Source: DVEG01 sp964405435 (GTDB lineage: Bacteria > Cyanobacteriota > Cyanobacteriia > Cyanobacteriales > Oscillatoriaceae). Taken from it: 64,000 nt of DNA. Positions within the stretch are counted from its first letter, which is position 1. Each line of letters opens with the position of its first letter. Shown in pieces: positions 26,630 to 35,788 of this stretch. The notes under the pieces are model-generated. The model was not told the origin of the DNA. It saw only the letters and a program-made list of their open reading frames with translations, and made no database searches. Made by a program: the position numbers and the translations under genes. The DNA lies in NCBI GenBank assembly GCA_964405435.1, contig CAYOOD010000024.1, positions 1 through 64,000 of the forward strand, given 5' to 3'.

Positions 26630-27289
26630 TTACCGACCGTCCAGATAGTTTTGCAACTGAAATTGGAGGCGCTGACGGGCTCTTGCGATTCGCGACTTCA
26701 CCGTTCCGAGTGAAACGCCCGTGATTTCGGCGATTTCTTCGTATGCCATGCCTTCGATTTCTCGCAACACGATGGTGGTGCGGAACACTTCCGGCAAGTC
26801 GGCGATCGCGTCTCGCAGGCGATCGTAAAACTCTGTGGTCGTCAGGTTTTCTTCTGGCCCGGGTTCTTCTGAGGCAATTTCCCAGTCCATCTCGCCGTCA
26901 TCCATCATCCGGGGAGCGTCCAGCGATAGGGGGTCTTTGACTCGCTTGCGCTTGCGCAGTTCGTCGTAAAACAGGTTTGTGGCAATGCGGCTGAGCCATC
27001 CCCGGAACTTGATCGGATCGTTGAGCCGCTTGATATTGCGGTAAACCCGAATCCAGACTTCCTGTGCCAAATCTGCCCTATCCTGCCAGTCAGGAGCTAG
27101 GTGGTACAAGACCTTTTCGATGTGGGACTGATACCGACGCAATAGCTCAGCGAATGCAGCCCTGTCTGGCTGCAGTCCTTCCTGGCACCGCAGCACGAGA
27201 TCGTAATTGGAAAGTTTTTCTGCTGGAAGTTGCACTGGAGGAATCGTTGCCTTTGCCGGTAACCCAGATATAGGAATAGAGTGACTCAT
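26630..27289 (-). CDS. sigG: ECF-type RNA polymerase sigma factor (SigG-like)
   Basis: The 219-residue protein has sigma region 2 (FAELLRRYQSHIEKVLYHLAP, DRADLAQEVWIRVYRNI, KFRGWLSRIATNLFYDELRKRKR) and region 4 (LPEVFRTTIVLREIEGMAYEEIAEI, GVSLGTVKSRIARARQRL). It lacks regions 1 and 3, as ECF factors do. The arrangement of an ECF sigma gene directly followed by a membrane anti-sigma gene matches SigG/SapG of Synechocystis, on which the symbol is based (known, by analogy). Regulon unknown. The N-terminus before residue 28 is variable. Likely autoregulated with the anti-sigma gene. Confidence 0.9.
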   Translation of the reverse strand: MSHSIPISGLPAKATIPPVQLPAEKLSNYDLVLRCQEGLQPDRAAFAELLRRYQSHIEKVLYHLAPDWQDRADLAQEVWIRVYRNIKRLNDPIKFRGWLSRIATNLFYDELRKRKRVKDPLSLDAPRMMDDGEMDWEIASEEPGPEENLTTTEFYDRLRDAIADLPEVFRTTIVLREIEGMAYEEIAEITGVSLGTVKSRIARARQRLQFQLQNYLDGR

Positions 27290-27904
27290 GGGCCGAATTG
27301 GCTCTGTAATATTCCACTGTTTTTGACGCTGCCATTTCTGGGAAGTTCCTCAGCATTGAGGTTTTCACTGACAGCGCGTACAGCGATCGCCACTCACTTG
27401 TCTATCCCCATTTTAAATTTTATATTTTATAGCTTATCTTGTCAAACAGCCCAGCCTGAGTGCTTTTTCGCCGCGTCAACCCATGCAGGTTTATATCAAG
27501 CTAAAGAAAATACGCCTGACGGCGATCTATTTTAGCAGTTTCTGGGTGCCCGTGCTTCAGGTGGGCATTTCGGTTGGCCCTAGGGCTGGAACCATCCTCA
27601 CGGCGTTCTGTTGTCCAAGTGAGGGCGCGATCGCTCGCCCTGCAGAGGTTGCAAGAAACTTGAGGCGATCGACAGCCTCATAACTCGATGGCCGTACTTT
27701 TCAGGCTCGGTGGTGTTTTTTCACTGACGAGCGAGCGCCCCTTTTTGGAGGGTGGGACAGATGGGCGCGGGGATATCTCTGCAAACGTGTTGTCGGGGAG
27801 GGGGGCGATCGCGGGCGGAGAGAAAGATACAAAGACAGACGGGGCTACGTCCGATTTTTCTAGAGGGGTTCGTCAGTCGCAGGGAGGAAAGTGGCGATCG
27901 CGCT
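27290..27904. other. Intergenic region without a recognised gene
   Basis: 615 bases between the sigma-factor start and the phosphatase stop. Several HIP1 cores occur (for example 27628 and 27806). Open frames here are short and lack recognisable patterns. The promoter of the sigma/anti-sigma unit must lie in the right-hand neighbourhood of 27290. Confidence 0.45.
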
Positions 27905-29590
27905 TTATTTCTGTTTCAAGATTACTAAAGTAATATCATCAAAAACCTTCTGAGTGCCGATATGCCGGCGGAGATCGTCAATAACCGCTTCTCGAATTTC
28001 TCCGGCTGAGCGCTGACGAGTCTCCACCACCATCTCGCACAGCTGCTCCAATCCGTAATGCCGCCCATTCATATCAAAGGCTTCGGTAATCCCGTCTGTA
28101 TAGAGTACGACCACATCCCCAGGATTTAACTGCAATTGTTGGCGATCTATAAACTCGCCTATTTCAGCTTCTAAGCCAATGGGAAATCCCAAATCTATCG
28201 TATCTATGCGCTCCACCTCCCCTGAAGCCCGCACCACAATGATTTCTTCATGTTGTCCGCTCAATTGCAAGACGCCGCTGGCATAGTCTAAGAGAACCAG
28301 CGTCATATTTCTAGAAGAGTCCATGCGCTGGAGATTCTCGTAAAGCGTCTGATTGAGGACATCCAAAAATTTCACGGGATCGGTTTCGTTCACCTTCTGA
28401 AGCGTCCTGACTGCCGTTTGCGCCATAATCATCAATACGCCACTTTCCAAGCCGTGCCCCGTGACATCGCCAATGCTGATTTTGACTCGTCCGTTCTGTT
28501 TCAATACGTCGTAGTAGTCCCCGCCAACTTCATCCGCAGGCTCCATAAAACCAGCGATGTCTAATCCTTCTATCGATTCCAGCTCTGTTGGTTTTGGCAG
28601 CACCATTTGCTGCAATTGTTTGACCACATCGAGTTCTGCGCTCATGCGGAGATTTTCAGCTTTGAGGCGTTCGTTGAGCGTGCTAATTTCCTGATTCGCT
28701 CGCGCGAGTTGATCGGTGCGCTCTTGGACTTTATCTTCTAAGGTGCGATACAGCAAAGCATTTTCAATGGAGATAGCAGCCTGGGAGGAAAGGACTTTGA
28801 GAATCTCCAGGCGATCGCTCGTAAATGCGCCGGGGGTCAAGTTATTTTCCAGATATAACAGCCCAATCAGTTTGCCTTGATTGATAATGGGCGCGCACAA
28901 AACTGACTTCGGCTGATTTTTCAGGATATAGGGTTCCCTGGTAAAAACCCCCTCTTTCGTCGCCTCTGACAGCACCACATCTTCCCGAGTGCGGGCAACA
29001 TACTTGAGAATTCCACTGGGCAGGTTTTCGCTATCTTCTACAGGCAGAGATTGCAAAACTTCTACCTGCTCTGCAGCCACTTCTCCCCCGGCTTCGATAG
29101 TTAATTTGTCATGAGTTGACAAAACCAGAAAACCTGTTTCGGCTCCCCCATTTTCCAGCAAAATTTTCATTAATTTTGCCAGCAACTTATCTAAAACAAT
29201 TTCACCCGCCAGAACTTGGGACGCTTTGATAACCGCAGTCAAGTCCAGCTCTGAGGTGCCGCCAGTAGTTGAAGCCGTAGTTCGGGGATTCGTCTCCAGA
29301 CTCTTTAATTTCTGAGGAGATTTATTGGCGAGTAAGTTGGGATATTTTTGCTCCAGATCTTCCACTTTACGTTTAGCGCCCCAGAGTTTATAACCGTAGT
29401 GAGCCTTTGTCATGTAAACTCGGGCAATTTCCTCCTTGCCTTTTCCCAGCCAGAACTTGGCAAGCAGTTCATTGCCTAAAGCTTCATTTTGGATGTACTC
29501 ATTTTCACGGGCTGAAGCAATGGCGCGATCGTACAAGTCTAGCGCTGCCATATCCTTGCCAGAAATGCGAGCAATTTCAGCCGACACCAA
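27905..29590 (-). CDS. GAF-SpoIIE phosphatase, C-terminal part of a split trifunctional protein
   Basis: This frame encodes 561 residues. A tetratricopeptide-like helical end (ISGKDMAALDLYDRAIASARENE) leads to a GAF domain (about 110-270, LAKLMKILLENGGAETGFLVL, KSVLCAPIINQGKLIGLLYLEN). A coiled coil follows (EDKVQERTDQLARANQEIS). The PP2C-type SpoIIE phosphatase runs from about 330, with metal-binding DEVGGDYYD, GDVTGHGLESG and VLYTDGITEA. Intact homologues are single proteins with Ser/Thr kinase, AAA ATPase, GAF and phosphatase modules. Here the frame is continuous with the upstream gene except for one TAG at 29650-29648. Independent translation would need a start such as the TTG at 29590, which has no clear ribosome-binding site. 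Confidence 0.85.
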   Translation of the reverse strand: MVSAEIARISGKDMAALDLYDRAIASARENEYIQNEALGNELLAKFWLGKGKEEIARVYMTKAHYGYKLWGAKRKVEDLEQKYPNLLANKSPQKLKSLETNPRTTASTTGGTSELDLTAVIKASQVLAGEIVLDKLLAKLMKILLENGGAETGFLVLSTHDKLTIEAGGEVAAEQVEVLQSLPVEDSENLPSGILKYVARTREDVVLSEATKEGVFTREPYILKNQPKSVLCAPIINQGKLIGLLYLENNLTPGAFTSDRLEILKVLSSQAAISIENALLYRTLEDKVQERTDQLARANQEISTLNERLKAENLRMSAELDVVKQLQQMVLPKPTELESIEGLDIAGFMEPADEVGGDYYDVLKQNGRVKISIGDVTGHGLESGVLMIMAQTAVRTLQKVNETDPVKFLDVLNQTLYENLQRMDSSRNMTLVLLDYASGVLQLSGQHEEIIVVRASGEVERIDTIDLGFPIGLEAEIGEFIDRQQLQLNPGDVVVLYTDGITEAFDMNGRHYGLEQLCEMVVETRQRSAGEIREAVIDDLRRHIGTQKVFDDITLVILKQK

Positions 29591-29647
29591 TAAATATTTA
29601 TGCAGGAAGTTCTCCGGGCAGTTATCAGCCCAGATTTTTAACTTTTG

Positions 29648-29650
29648 CTA
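29648..29650 (-). other. In-frame amber codon splitting the kinase/phosphatase gene
   Basis: On the minus strand the sequence reads GCC TGC TAG CAA AAG TTA. The frame continues beyond the stop as QKLKIWADNCPENFLHKYLL, a sequence of the kind expected in unbroken homologues. There is no frameshift. A single C-to-T change from CAG would explain it. Confidence 0.9.
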
Positions 29651-32600
29651 GCAGGCTTTGATAATTTCTCCATATTCCTGCTGCGCGGTTGCAGCGGTTG
29701 AATAAAGAGCCGCTAAAATTAGCGGATAGTAAAGGTAATGTTCACCTTGGCTGGGAACGCCCGAGATAAAAACGATAATTTCATCGCTTTTTTTAATATG
29801 CTCCAGAGCCAACTCGTAATTTTCATAGAAAAATAAAGTTTGCGCTTTAAAGATGTTGTAGGGGGCAATACCGGTCATAAAACCGTTTTTCTGCCACATC
29901 TCCAAACACTCGTTCTCATCAAAATCTCCATAGCTGAAAGAAAACTTGTCCTCAGTTAATCCTTGGAGATTGAAAATTAAATGACGATACAATTGCTGAA
30001 TTCCGGCAAACACGTCATTTTTCATCTGCTGGAGAAACTCCAGATGTTTAGAAGATTCTTCCAAAATGCTCCCAAAATTATCCGCCACTAAAATCCTTTG
30101 CAGAATCAAGTGGTAAGAATTATAGCTGACGTAAACATCTCCGGTTTCCACTCCGGCGAGATAGCCATTGCGCAGAAATGGGATTCCTTTCCTCATGTGG
30201 CTGCGCCAAGGATTGATTAGCCCGCCAAACATATTGAAAATTTTGGAAAACAACTTAACATTATGAAATTTTTCGTTAAGCTGCATCGATAGCTTACCAA
30301 ATTGATAGCCGACTTCATAGTCAACCAATCTCGCACCTGCCAAAAATCCCCAAAAAGCATATCCGTGAGCCGATACCTCTGAATTGCCGTACTCTACAGA
30401 AATATTGACCATTTTTAAGGAAATCAAAGCCAACAAATCTTGGTCAACAAAATAAGCCGGCCCCGTAATATTCATTAGGAGCTTTAGGCAGGCTTTCATT
30501 TCCGGATTGGTCATTTCAGGGGCATCCATTAGCTCGTATATTTTGATGTTTGCCAGATTCTCCTTGTATAATTCCAACTCGGAGTCAAGAGCCGCCAAAA
30601 TTTCTGCCTTGTCGGTGGTGGGCAAGCTCAAGCCAAAAGAGGCTAAAGATTCTGAGCCAAGACGCACTGCTTCAATAAACTTGCCGGTATTGTCATATAA
30701 AATCAACCGGATGTTCTGAATTTCGGCTCGCTCCAAGTTAGAGTTTACCCGATTTAATATCAAATCGAACAACTCTTCGGCTCGCTCGAAGTTAGCGCAG
30801 AGATATTCGCATTCCGAGCGTTCTCGATATAAACTAAAAGTCAAATCGTAATGCTCCTGCCAAGCATCTCCCGGCAACATCTCTATCCCCCGCGCGAAAT
30901 ATTGCTCTACAGCAGCAGCATAAGCCGTGGAGGCTTTGGCTTTTTTCCCTGCCTCCAGGTTTAATCGCGCTAATTTCACCCGTTCGGATTCGTCGGCAAT
31001 TAATTCCCAAGCTAAGTTGAGATGATCGACGATTTCAAAGATTCTTTCCGGTAATTCCTTAGCCGAGACATTCCCTAACAACAACCGCCCAATCTGGAGA
31101 TGCACTGCTTTTTTGCGATCGCCCTCAATTAGGGCATAAGCCGCTTGTTGCACGCGATCGTGCAAAAACTTATAATTTTGAATTAACAGATTTTCGTCTA
31201 GCTCCGATGTGGGCAGGATTAAGCCAGACTGAATGGCTGTTACCAAGTCGGAGAAAATTTCTTCTTGGGATTTTTCACAGACGATCGCGATCGTGTTTAA
31301 CTCGAAACCCGCACCGATACAAGACGCCAAGCGCAAAACCTGCTGCGTCGATTCCGGCAGCTTCTTCAACTTACCCACCATCAAATCTACCACATTATCC
31401 GTGATATTTTGCGCTTCAATTTCTGCAATATCCCACTGCCAACTGTGACTCTGGCGCTCTAAGGTTATCAAGTTTTCAGCGTACAGAGTTTTCATAAACT
31501 GGTTGACAAAGAACGGATTGCCTGCCGTTTTTCGCATCACCAGTTCTGCCAGCGGTTTGACTGCCTCAGTATCCCGATGTAATGTATCGGCAATAAGTTG
31601 ACTGGTATGTTTTAGTTCTAAAGGCGCTAAGGTAATAGAATTGATAGTGGCTCCTTGTTGCACCAATCCATCTAGCGCCATCATCAAGGGATGTGCTGGG
31701 CTGACTTCGTTATCCCGATACGCGCCAATCAAGAACAGATATTGCATATCGGCATCAGTCATCATCAATTCAATCAGCTTGAGCGTAGCGGAGTCTGCCC
31801 ATTGCAAATCGTCCAGAAAGATGACTAACGGATGCTCTTTCGTACAAAAGGCGCGGATGAATTTACCGAAAACTAGATTAAAGCGATTTTGCGACTCGCT
31901 AGCCCCTAATTCTGGCACTGGCGGCTGTTTGCCCACAATCAGCTCTACTTCAGGAATTACGTCTACAATCACTTGTCCGTTGGCACCCACAGCGTCTAGG
32001 AGTTTTCGCCGCCATTTTTCCAGTTGGGCTTCACTTTCGGTTAACAGTTGCCGCACCAATCCTTTAAAGGCGCTGACGACAGCCGAGTAAGGGACGCTGC
32101 GTTGGAATTGGTCAAATTTGCCCTCGGTGAAATAGCCGCGCAACCTGGTATTAGGTTTGTGAATTTCCGCCACTAGGGAGGATTTGCCAATGCCAGAATA
32201 CCCCGCCACTAACATCATCTCTATTTTGGATTTGGGAGTATCGGCTACTCGCTCAAATGCAGCCAGTAAAGTTTCTACTTCTGCTTCGCGTCCGTAAAGA
32301 TTTTGCGGAATTTGAAACTGGTCAGAAATATCTTGCGTTCCCAGAGGGAACTCTGATATATATCCTCGGTTTTGTAACTGATGCCAGCAGTTTTCTAAAT
32401 CTATTCCGAGTCCGAAAGCACTTTGGTATCGTTCTTCAGCGGTTTTTGCCATCAGCTTCATCACGATATCGGACACCACTGCGGGAATTTCTGGGTTAAC
32501 TTGCTGAGGAGAATCTGGCACTTTGGCGATGTGACAGTGTACCAACTCCAGCGCATCGCTGGTTTCAAACGGCAGTTGTCCCGTCAGCAGTTCGTAGAAT

Positions 32601-33220
32601 GTTACCCCCAAGGAGTAAAAGTCGGTGCGGTAATCTAGGGCGCGGTTCATTCTTCCCGTTTGTTCGGGTGAGAGATAGGCTAATGTGCCCTCTAGAACGT
32701 TGGGATTTTTCAGGGTGGGATTTTCGCGGCTTAGTTGCGTGGATATGCCAAAGTCAATAATTTTGATTTGCTGAGTTTCTGTATTGATAACAATATTGGC
32801 GGGGTTAATATCTTTGTGTACAATATTGGCAGCGTGAATCTGTCCCAAAATTTCAGCGACTTTGAGAGCAATGGGGAGAAACTCCTGTAGGGGCAGGGCT
32901 GCTGCACTTGTTCCCATTGCTCCCCTACGTTCGTTTATCAAATCTCTTAAAGATAACGCGCCAAAATCCTCCAGAATGATGCAAACAGTCCGCTGATAGG
33001 GTTCTAATGCATAAGCTTTTATCACTCCACCCAAATTCAGAGTGCGGGTGATTTCATATTCTTGTTTGTAGCGGGTAAGCTCAGAATGAGTCGGATAGTC
33101 TTCTTTGAGGACTTTTAGGATAACAGGCAGGCTATCTTGTTCTCGATTGCCTCGATAAACGATGGAGTTGGAGCTTTCGTAGATTTGAGCGAGAATTTGG
33201 TAGCTTTCAAGTTTAAGCAT
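29648..33220 (-). CDS. Ser/Thr kinase-AAA ATPase, N-terminal part of a split trifunctional protein
   Basis: This frame encodes about 1190 residues. The protein kinase domain (about 1-265) has a catalytic loop VHKDINPANIV (HKD instead of HRD), IDFGIS for the DFG motif and LSPEQTGRMNRALDYRTDFYSLG (shown in part). A PknK-like AAA module follows, with Walker A AGYSGIGKSSLV near 325-335 and Walker B VIFLDDLQWAD near 445. Then comes a long TPR-like helical region. The start is set at ATG 33220 (MLKLESYQILAQIYESS), as in relatives, rather than the upstream codon at 33280. It probably transduces an unknown signal through phosphorylation. It ends at the amber codon described separately; domains downstream (GAF, SpoIIE) are in the same frame. 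Confidence 0.87.
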   Translation of the reverse strand: MLKLESYQILAQIYESSNSIVYRGNREQDSLPVILKVLKEDYPTHSELTRYKQEYEITRTLNLGGVIKAYALEPYQRTVCIILEDFGALSLRDLINERRGAMGTSAAALPLQEFLPIALKVAEILGQIHAANIVHKDINPANIVINTETQQIKIIDFGISTQLSRENPTLKNPNVLEGTLAYLSPEQTGRMNRALDYRTDFYSLGVTFYELLTGQLPFETSDALELVHCHIAKVPDSPQQVNPEIPAVVSDIVMKLMAKTAEERYQSAFGLGIDLENCWHQLQNRGYISEFPLGTQDISDQFQIPQNLYGREAEVETLLAAFERVADTPKSKIEMMLVAGYSGIGKSSLVAEIHKPNTRLRGYFTEGKFDQFQRSVPYSAVVSAFKGLVRQLLTESEAQLEKWRRKLLDAVGANGQVIVDVIPEVELIVGKQPPVPELGASESQNRFNLVFGKFIRAFCTKEHPLVIFLDDLQWADSATLKLIELMMTDADMQYLFLIGAYRDNEVSPAHPLMMALDGLVQQGATINSITLAPLELKHTSQLIADTLHRDTEAVKPLAELVMRKTAGNPFFVNQFMKTLYAENLITLERQSHSWQWDIAEIEAQNITDNVVDLMVGKLKKLPESTQQVLRLASCIGAGFELNTIAIVCEKSQEEIFSDLVTAIQSGLILPTSELDENLLIQNYKFLHDRVQQAAYALIEGDRKKAVHLQIGRLLLGNVSAKELPERIFEIVDHLNLAWELIADESERVKLARLNLEAGKKAKASTAYAAAVEQYFARGIEMLPGDAWQEHYDLTFSLYRERSECEYLCANFERAEELFDLILNRVNSNLERAEIQNIRLILYDNTGKFIEAVRLGSESLASFGLSLPTTDKAEILAALDSELELYKENLANIKIYELMDAPEMTNPEMKACLKLLMNITGPAYFVDQDLLALISLKMVNISVEYGNSEVSAHGYAFWGFLAGARLVDYEVGYQFGKLSMQLNEKFHNVKLFSKIFNMFGGLINPWRSHMRKGIPFLRNGYLAGVETGDVYVSYNSYHLILQRILVADNFGSILEESSKHLEFLQQMKNDVFAGIQQLYRHLIFNLQGLTEDKFSFSYGDFDENECLEMWQKNGFMTGIAPYNIFKAQTLFFYENYELALEHIKKSDEIIVFISGVPSQGEHYLYYPLILAALYSTAATAQQEYGEIIKAC

Positions 33221-33414
33221 CTTTGGATTGTTTAAGTAGTATAGTGAGGAAAAACGGCGAGAGTTCTTGCTTCCACGCACTTCTATCAGTCAAAACAGAG
33301 AGTTTATAATCCGAATGTTTTGTCACTGCGTAAGGTTATCTGCAAAAACGACTGTATCCCGCCTATGTGCGAGCATCCCGATGCCTGTCAATATACCTGT
33401 AGGGGTATGGGGGC

Positions 33415-33525
33415 GGGAGCATCTCAGTTTTGTAAAAAGACTATCAGGAGTGCGGGCCAGAAAGCCCGCGATCTATGACCTCATCGCGGGCTTTCTGGCC
33501 CGCACTACAAAACTGAGATGCTCCC
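33415..33525. mobile_element. 111-bp palindromic element with 9-bp target duplication
   Basis: Two nested perfect inverted repeats make up the element. Outer arms of 20 bases lie at 33415-33434 and 33506-33525 (gggagcatctcag.../...ctgagatgctccc). Inner arms of 23 bases lie at 33450-33472 and 33483-33505 (gtgcgggccagaaagcccgc...). A 15-base bulge sits on the left and a 10-base loop in the centre. The direct repeat tatgggggc flanks both ends (33406-33414 and 33526-33534), which is a target-site duplication. No coding capacity. Confidence 0.88.
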
Positions 33526-33605
33526 TATGGGGGCTATATATTCTCACGCAGTAAATCGGTACAATTATAAGGGGATTTTCTCGATCTAACCCGCGAAGCT
33601 CTATC

Positions 33606-34094
33606 TTAACATTTTCTTTCGCAATCGCCGATACTCACCCAACTGCTAGAACCATCTTCACCGTGTTCTTTTTTCCAAATTGGGGCGTTGTGTTTGAGGG
33701 TATCTATTGCGTACCGGCACGCTTCAAATGCTTCGGCGCGGTGAGGACAGCCCACGGCAACCAGCACGCTGATTTCTCCCACTTGCAGGCGACCGATGCG
33801 GTGGTGAATCGCTACCCGATTGACATCTGGCCACTGCTGGCGGATCTCGGCGGCGATTTGCGCGAACACGCGCAGTGCCATCGGTTCGTAGGCTTGATAT
33901 TCCAGCGCCACGACCTGAAAGCCGTCGGTTTGGTTGCGAACTGTCCCGCTCATCACCACGACAGCGCCATTAGCGGGATCGTCTGCCAGCCTGTAAATTT
34001 CTTCTAGCGACAAGGGCGCAAAGGTAATAGCAAAGCTATCGTCTGGATGGAATTGAACGGGTGAGGTGAATAATGTCGCGGCTCCAGCTTTCAT
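33606..34094 (-). CDS. moaE: Molybdopterin synthase catalytic subunit
   Basis: MoaE inserts sulfur from MoaD thiocarboxylate into precursor Z during molybdenum cofactor synthesis. The 162-residue protein shows the family pattern: GAVVVMSGTVRNQTDG, VVALEYQAYEPMA, VAIHHRIGRLQVGEISVLVAV, HRAEAFEACRYAIDTLKHNAPIWKKE (shown in part), with the conserved lysines near the active site. It is encoded alone; no other moa gene is in the window. A palindromic mobile element lies about 80 bases beyond its 3' end. Confidence 0.95.
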   Translation of the reverse strand: MKAGAATLFTSPVQFHPDDSFAITFAPLSLEEIYRLADDPANGAVVVMSGTVRNQTDGFQVVALEYQAYEPMALRVFAQIAAEIRQQWPDVNRVAIHHRIGRLQVGEISVLVAVGCPHRAEAFEACRYAIDTLKHNAPIWKKEHGEDGSSSWVSIGDCERKC

Positions 34095-34364
34095 AAACTT
34101 TTAAGATTTCCAGGGTTAGTTTTTAATTATGATGAGTATTCGATTTTTATCTAGCCAAAAAAATCGATCGCAAAAAATAGCAGCGCATTTGTACTGATCT
34201 AGCATCTGGTTGATTGAGATGCCAGTTGTCTAAAATCGGCTACTTGTGAAAATCAGCGATTAATAAAATCAGTATAAAGCGATCGCTTCTGGGGCGGCAA
34301 CTCTGTTTCGGCAGAAATTTTAGCAGCGCCAGAGGCAAACTAGATTAAAAATTTAACGTCCGAG

Positions 34365-35360
34365 CTAGGGTGAAACTTTGCCGCCACCCATGAGATAGAG
34401 CAGCGCCATCCGAACGGCAACGCCGCTGGTGACTTGCTGGGAAATTAAACTAAATTCGGGGTCGTCCATGAGGTCGGAGGCGATTTCTACGCCCCGGTTG
34501 ACCGGCCCGGGGTGAAGAACTTTAACATTAGGCTTGCAGAGTTTCAGGCGATCGCGCGTAATCCCGTAGCGCTGGTGGTACTCCCGCCAACTGGGTAGCA
34601 GGTGGTGTTCCATGCGTTCTTTTTGCAAACGCAGCGTCATCACGAAGTCGGCATCTTGCAGGGCGGGTTCGGCTGTCCAGTGCAGAAATAGCTTGCCTGT
34701 CCGGTTGGTGCCCATCTCGGCAAAGAACTGGGGCAGCAGGGTGGGGGGTGCGGCGAGATGCACTTCGGCAGCGCTCGCCGTCAGGCTCCAGATATTCGAT
34801 CGCGCGACTCGCGAGTGGAGGATATCGCCGACGATGGCAATTTTTTTGCCTTTGAGCAGGTCGAGGCAGGGGCGATCGGGGTCGAGAATGGAGGTAATGG
34901 TAAATAAGTCGAGCAGCCCTTGCGAGGGATGTTCGTGCTGCCCGTCACCGGCATTGAGGACGCCGACGCGCGCGCCCAGGCGATCCATTTCGGCGGCGAT
35001 CGCGTCGGGCACGCCCGCTTGTTGGTGGCGAATCACCATCATGTCGGTTCCCATCGCCAAATAAGTCTTAGCCGTATCCAGAATCGTTTCCCCCTTCGTC
35101 AGGGAAGACGTGCCGGGGGTAAAATTCAGCGTGTCCGCACTCAAACGTTTCGCTGCCAATTCAAAACTGCTGCGGGTGCGGGTAGAAGGTTCAAAAAATA
35201 AATTTGCCACCAATTGACCCTGCAAAGTTGGCACTTTTTTCAGGCGTCGGGAGAGGACTTCCCGAAAACTCGCAGCAGTCTGCAGGATGGTATCGTATTC
35301 TTCCGGCACGAAATCAGCCAGAGAGAGAATGTGGTGGCGCGTCCAAGTCATCGTAGCCAT
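34365..35360 (-). CDS. pyrB: Aspartate carbamoyltransferase catalytic subunit
   Basis: Catalyses the first committed step of pyrimidine synthesis, joining carbamoyl phosphate and aspartate. The 331-residue protein has FEPSTRTRSSFELA for carbamoyl phosphate binding, HEHPSQGLLDLFTI, and HPGPVNRGVEIASDL for aspartate binding. Length is normal. Its first codons overlap the low-complexity frame that links it to mgtE, so the three may share a transcript. Regulation not visible. Confidence 0.97.
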   Translation of the reverse strand: MATMTWTRHHILSLADFVPEEYDTILQTAASFREVLSRRLKKVPTLQGQLVANLFFEPSTRTRSSFELAAKRLSADTLNFTPGTSSLTKGETILDTAKTYLAMGTDMMVIRHQQAGVPDAIAAEMDRLGARVGVLNAGDGQHEHPSQGLLDLFTITSILDPDRPCLDLLKGKKIAIVGDILHSRVARSNIWSLTASAAEVHLAAPPTLLPQFFAEMGTNRTGKLFLHWTAEPALQDADFVMTLRLQKERMEHHLLPSWREYHQRYGITRDRLKLCKPNVKVLHPGPVNRGVEIASDLMDDPEFSLISQQVTSGVAVRMALLYLMGGGKVSP

Positions 35361-35788
35361 GAGAGAAGGGAGTGAAAAGTGCTGAGTGCTGAGTGCTGAG
35401 TAGGGGGAGAGTAGAAAGTGCTGAGTGATGAATGCTGAGTAGGGAGGAGGGGTAGGAGGAGGGAGTTTTTAGCTCCACCGCTTTTGCTTAAACTTTCACC
35501 GTTGGAGAAACAAGCTTTATCCTTCCTTCTTAAAGCTTCATCGTTCTTAATTAACGCTCTATTTTCCTTACTTAAAGGAGCATTATTCTTACTTAAAACC
35601 CCGCCGTTATTACTGAAAACTCCATTTTTATAACTCAAAGTTCTGTCGTTCGAGCTTAGAGCTAGAGCGATCGCGCTTTTTGAGCAAAACCTCCTCCTAT
35701 CTGGGGAGGGAAGGAGGGGAGAGGCTTCAGAAGGCGAATTCTGACTTTTCAGCTCGACAGTTAGCCGAAGCGCCTCTACTCCCTTCAT
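35348..35788 (-). CDS. Low-complexity frame between mgtE and pyrB
   Basis: A 146-codon open frame starts at ATG 35788, overlapping the mgtE stop in ATGA, and ends 13 bases inside pyrB. Its middle encodes 8-9 degenerate heptapeptides (LSKNNAP, LSKENRA, LIKNDEA, LRRKDKA and so on), the translation of a 21-base tandem repeat. Its end encodes Ser/Thr/His-rich text from a heptamer array. Overlap at both ends allows translational coupling, but no domain is recognised and the content looks like repeat DNA that happens to stay open. Reality as a gene is uncertain. Confidence 0.35.
   Translation of the reverse strand: MKGVEALRLTVELKSQNSPSEASPLLPSPDRRRFCSKSAIALALSSNDRTLSYKNGVFSNNGGVLSKNNAPLSKENRALIKNDEALRRKDKACFSNGESLSKSGGAKNSLLLPLLPTQHSSLSTFYSPPTQHSALSTFHSLLSWLR
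35381..35440. repeat. GCTGAGT heptamer arrays upstream of pyrB
   Basis: Three perfect gctgagt units occur at 35381-35401. After an 18-base interruption, gctgagt, gatgaat and gctgagt follow at 35420-35440. They lie just upstream of the pyrB start. Confidence 0.85.
35471..35659. repeat. Degenerate 21-bp minisatellite, nine units
   Basis: Nine consecutive 21-base units share a consensus close to agctccatcgttcttactta on the + strand; units begin at 35471, 35492, 35513, 35534, 35555, 35576, 35597, 35618 and 35639. Divergence between units preserves the 21-base spacing, that is, the reading frame. Confidence 0.85.

Noticed and set aside
33267..33554. 95-codon + strand frame near the palindrome
   Set aside because: It crosses the palindromic element and has no recognisable pattern.
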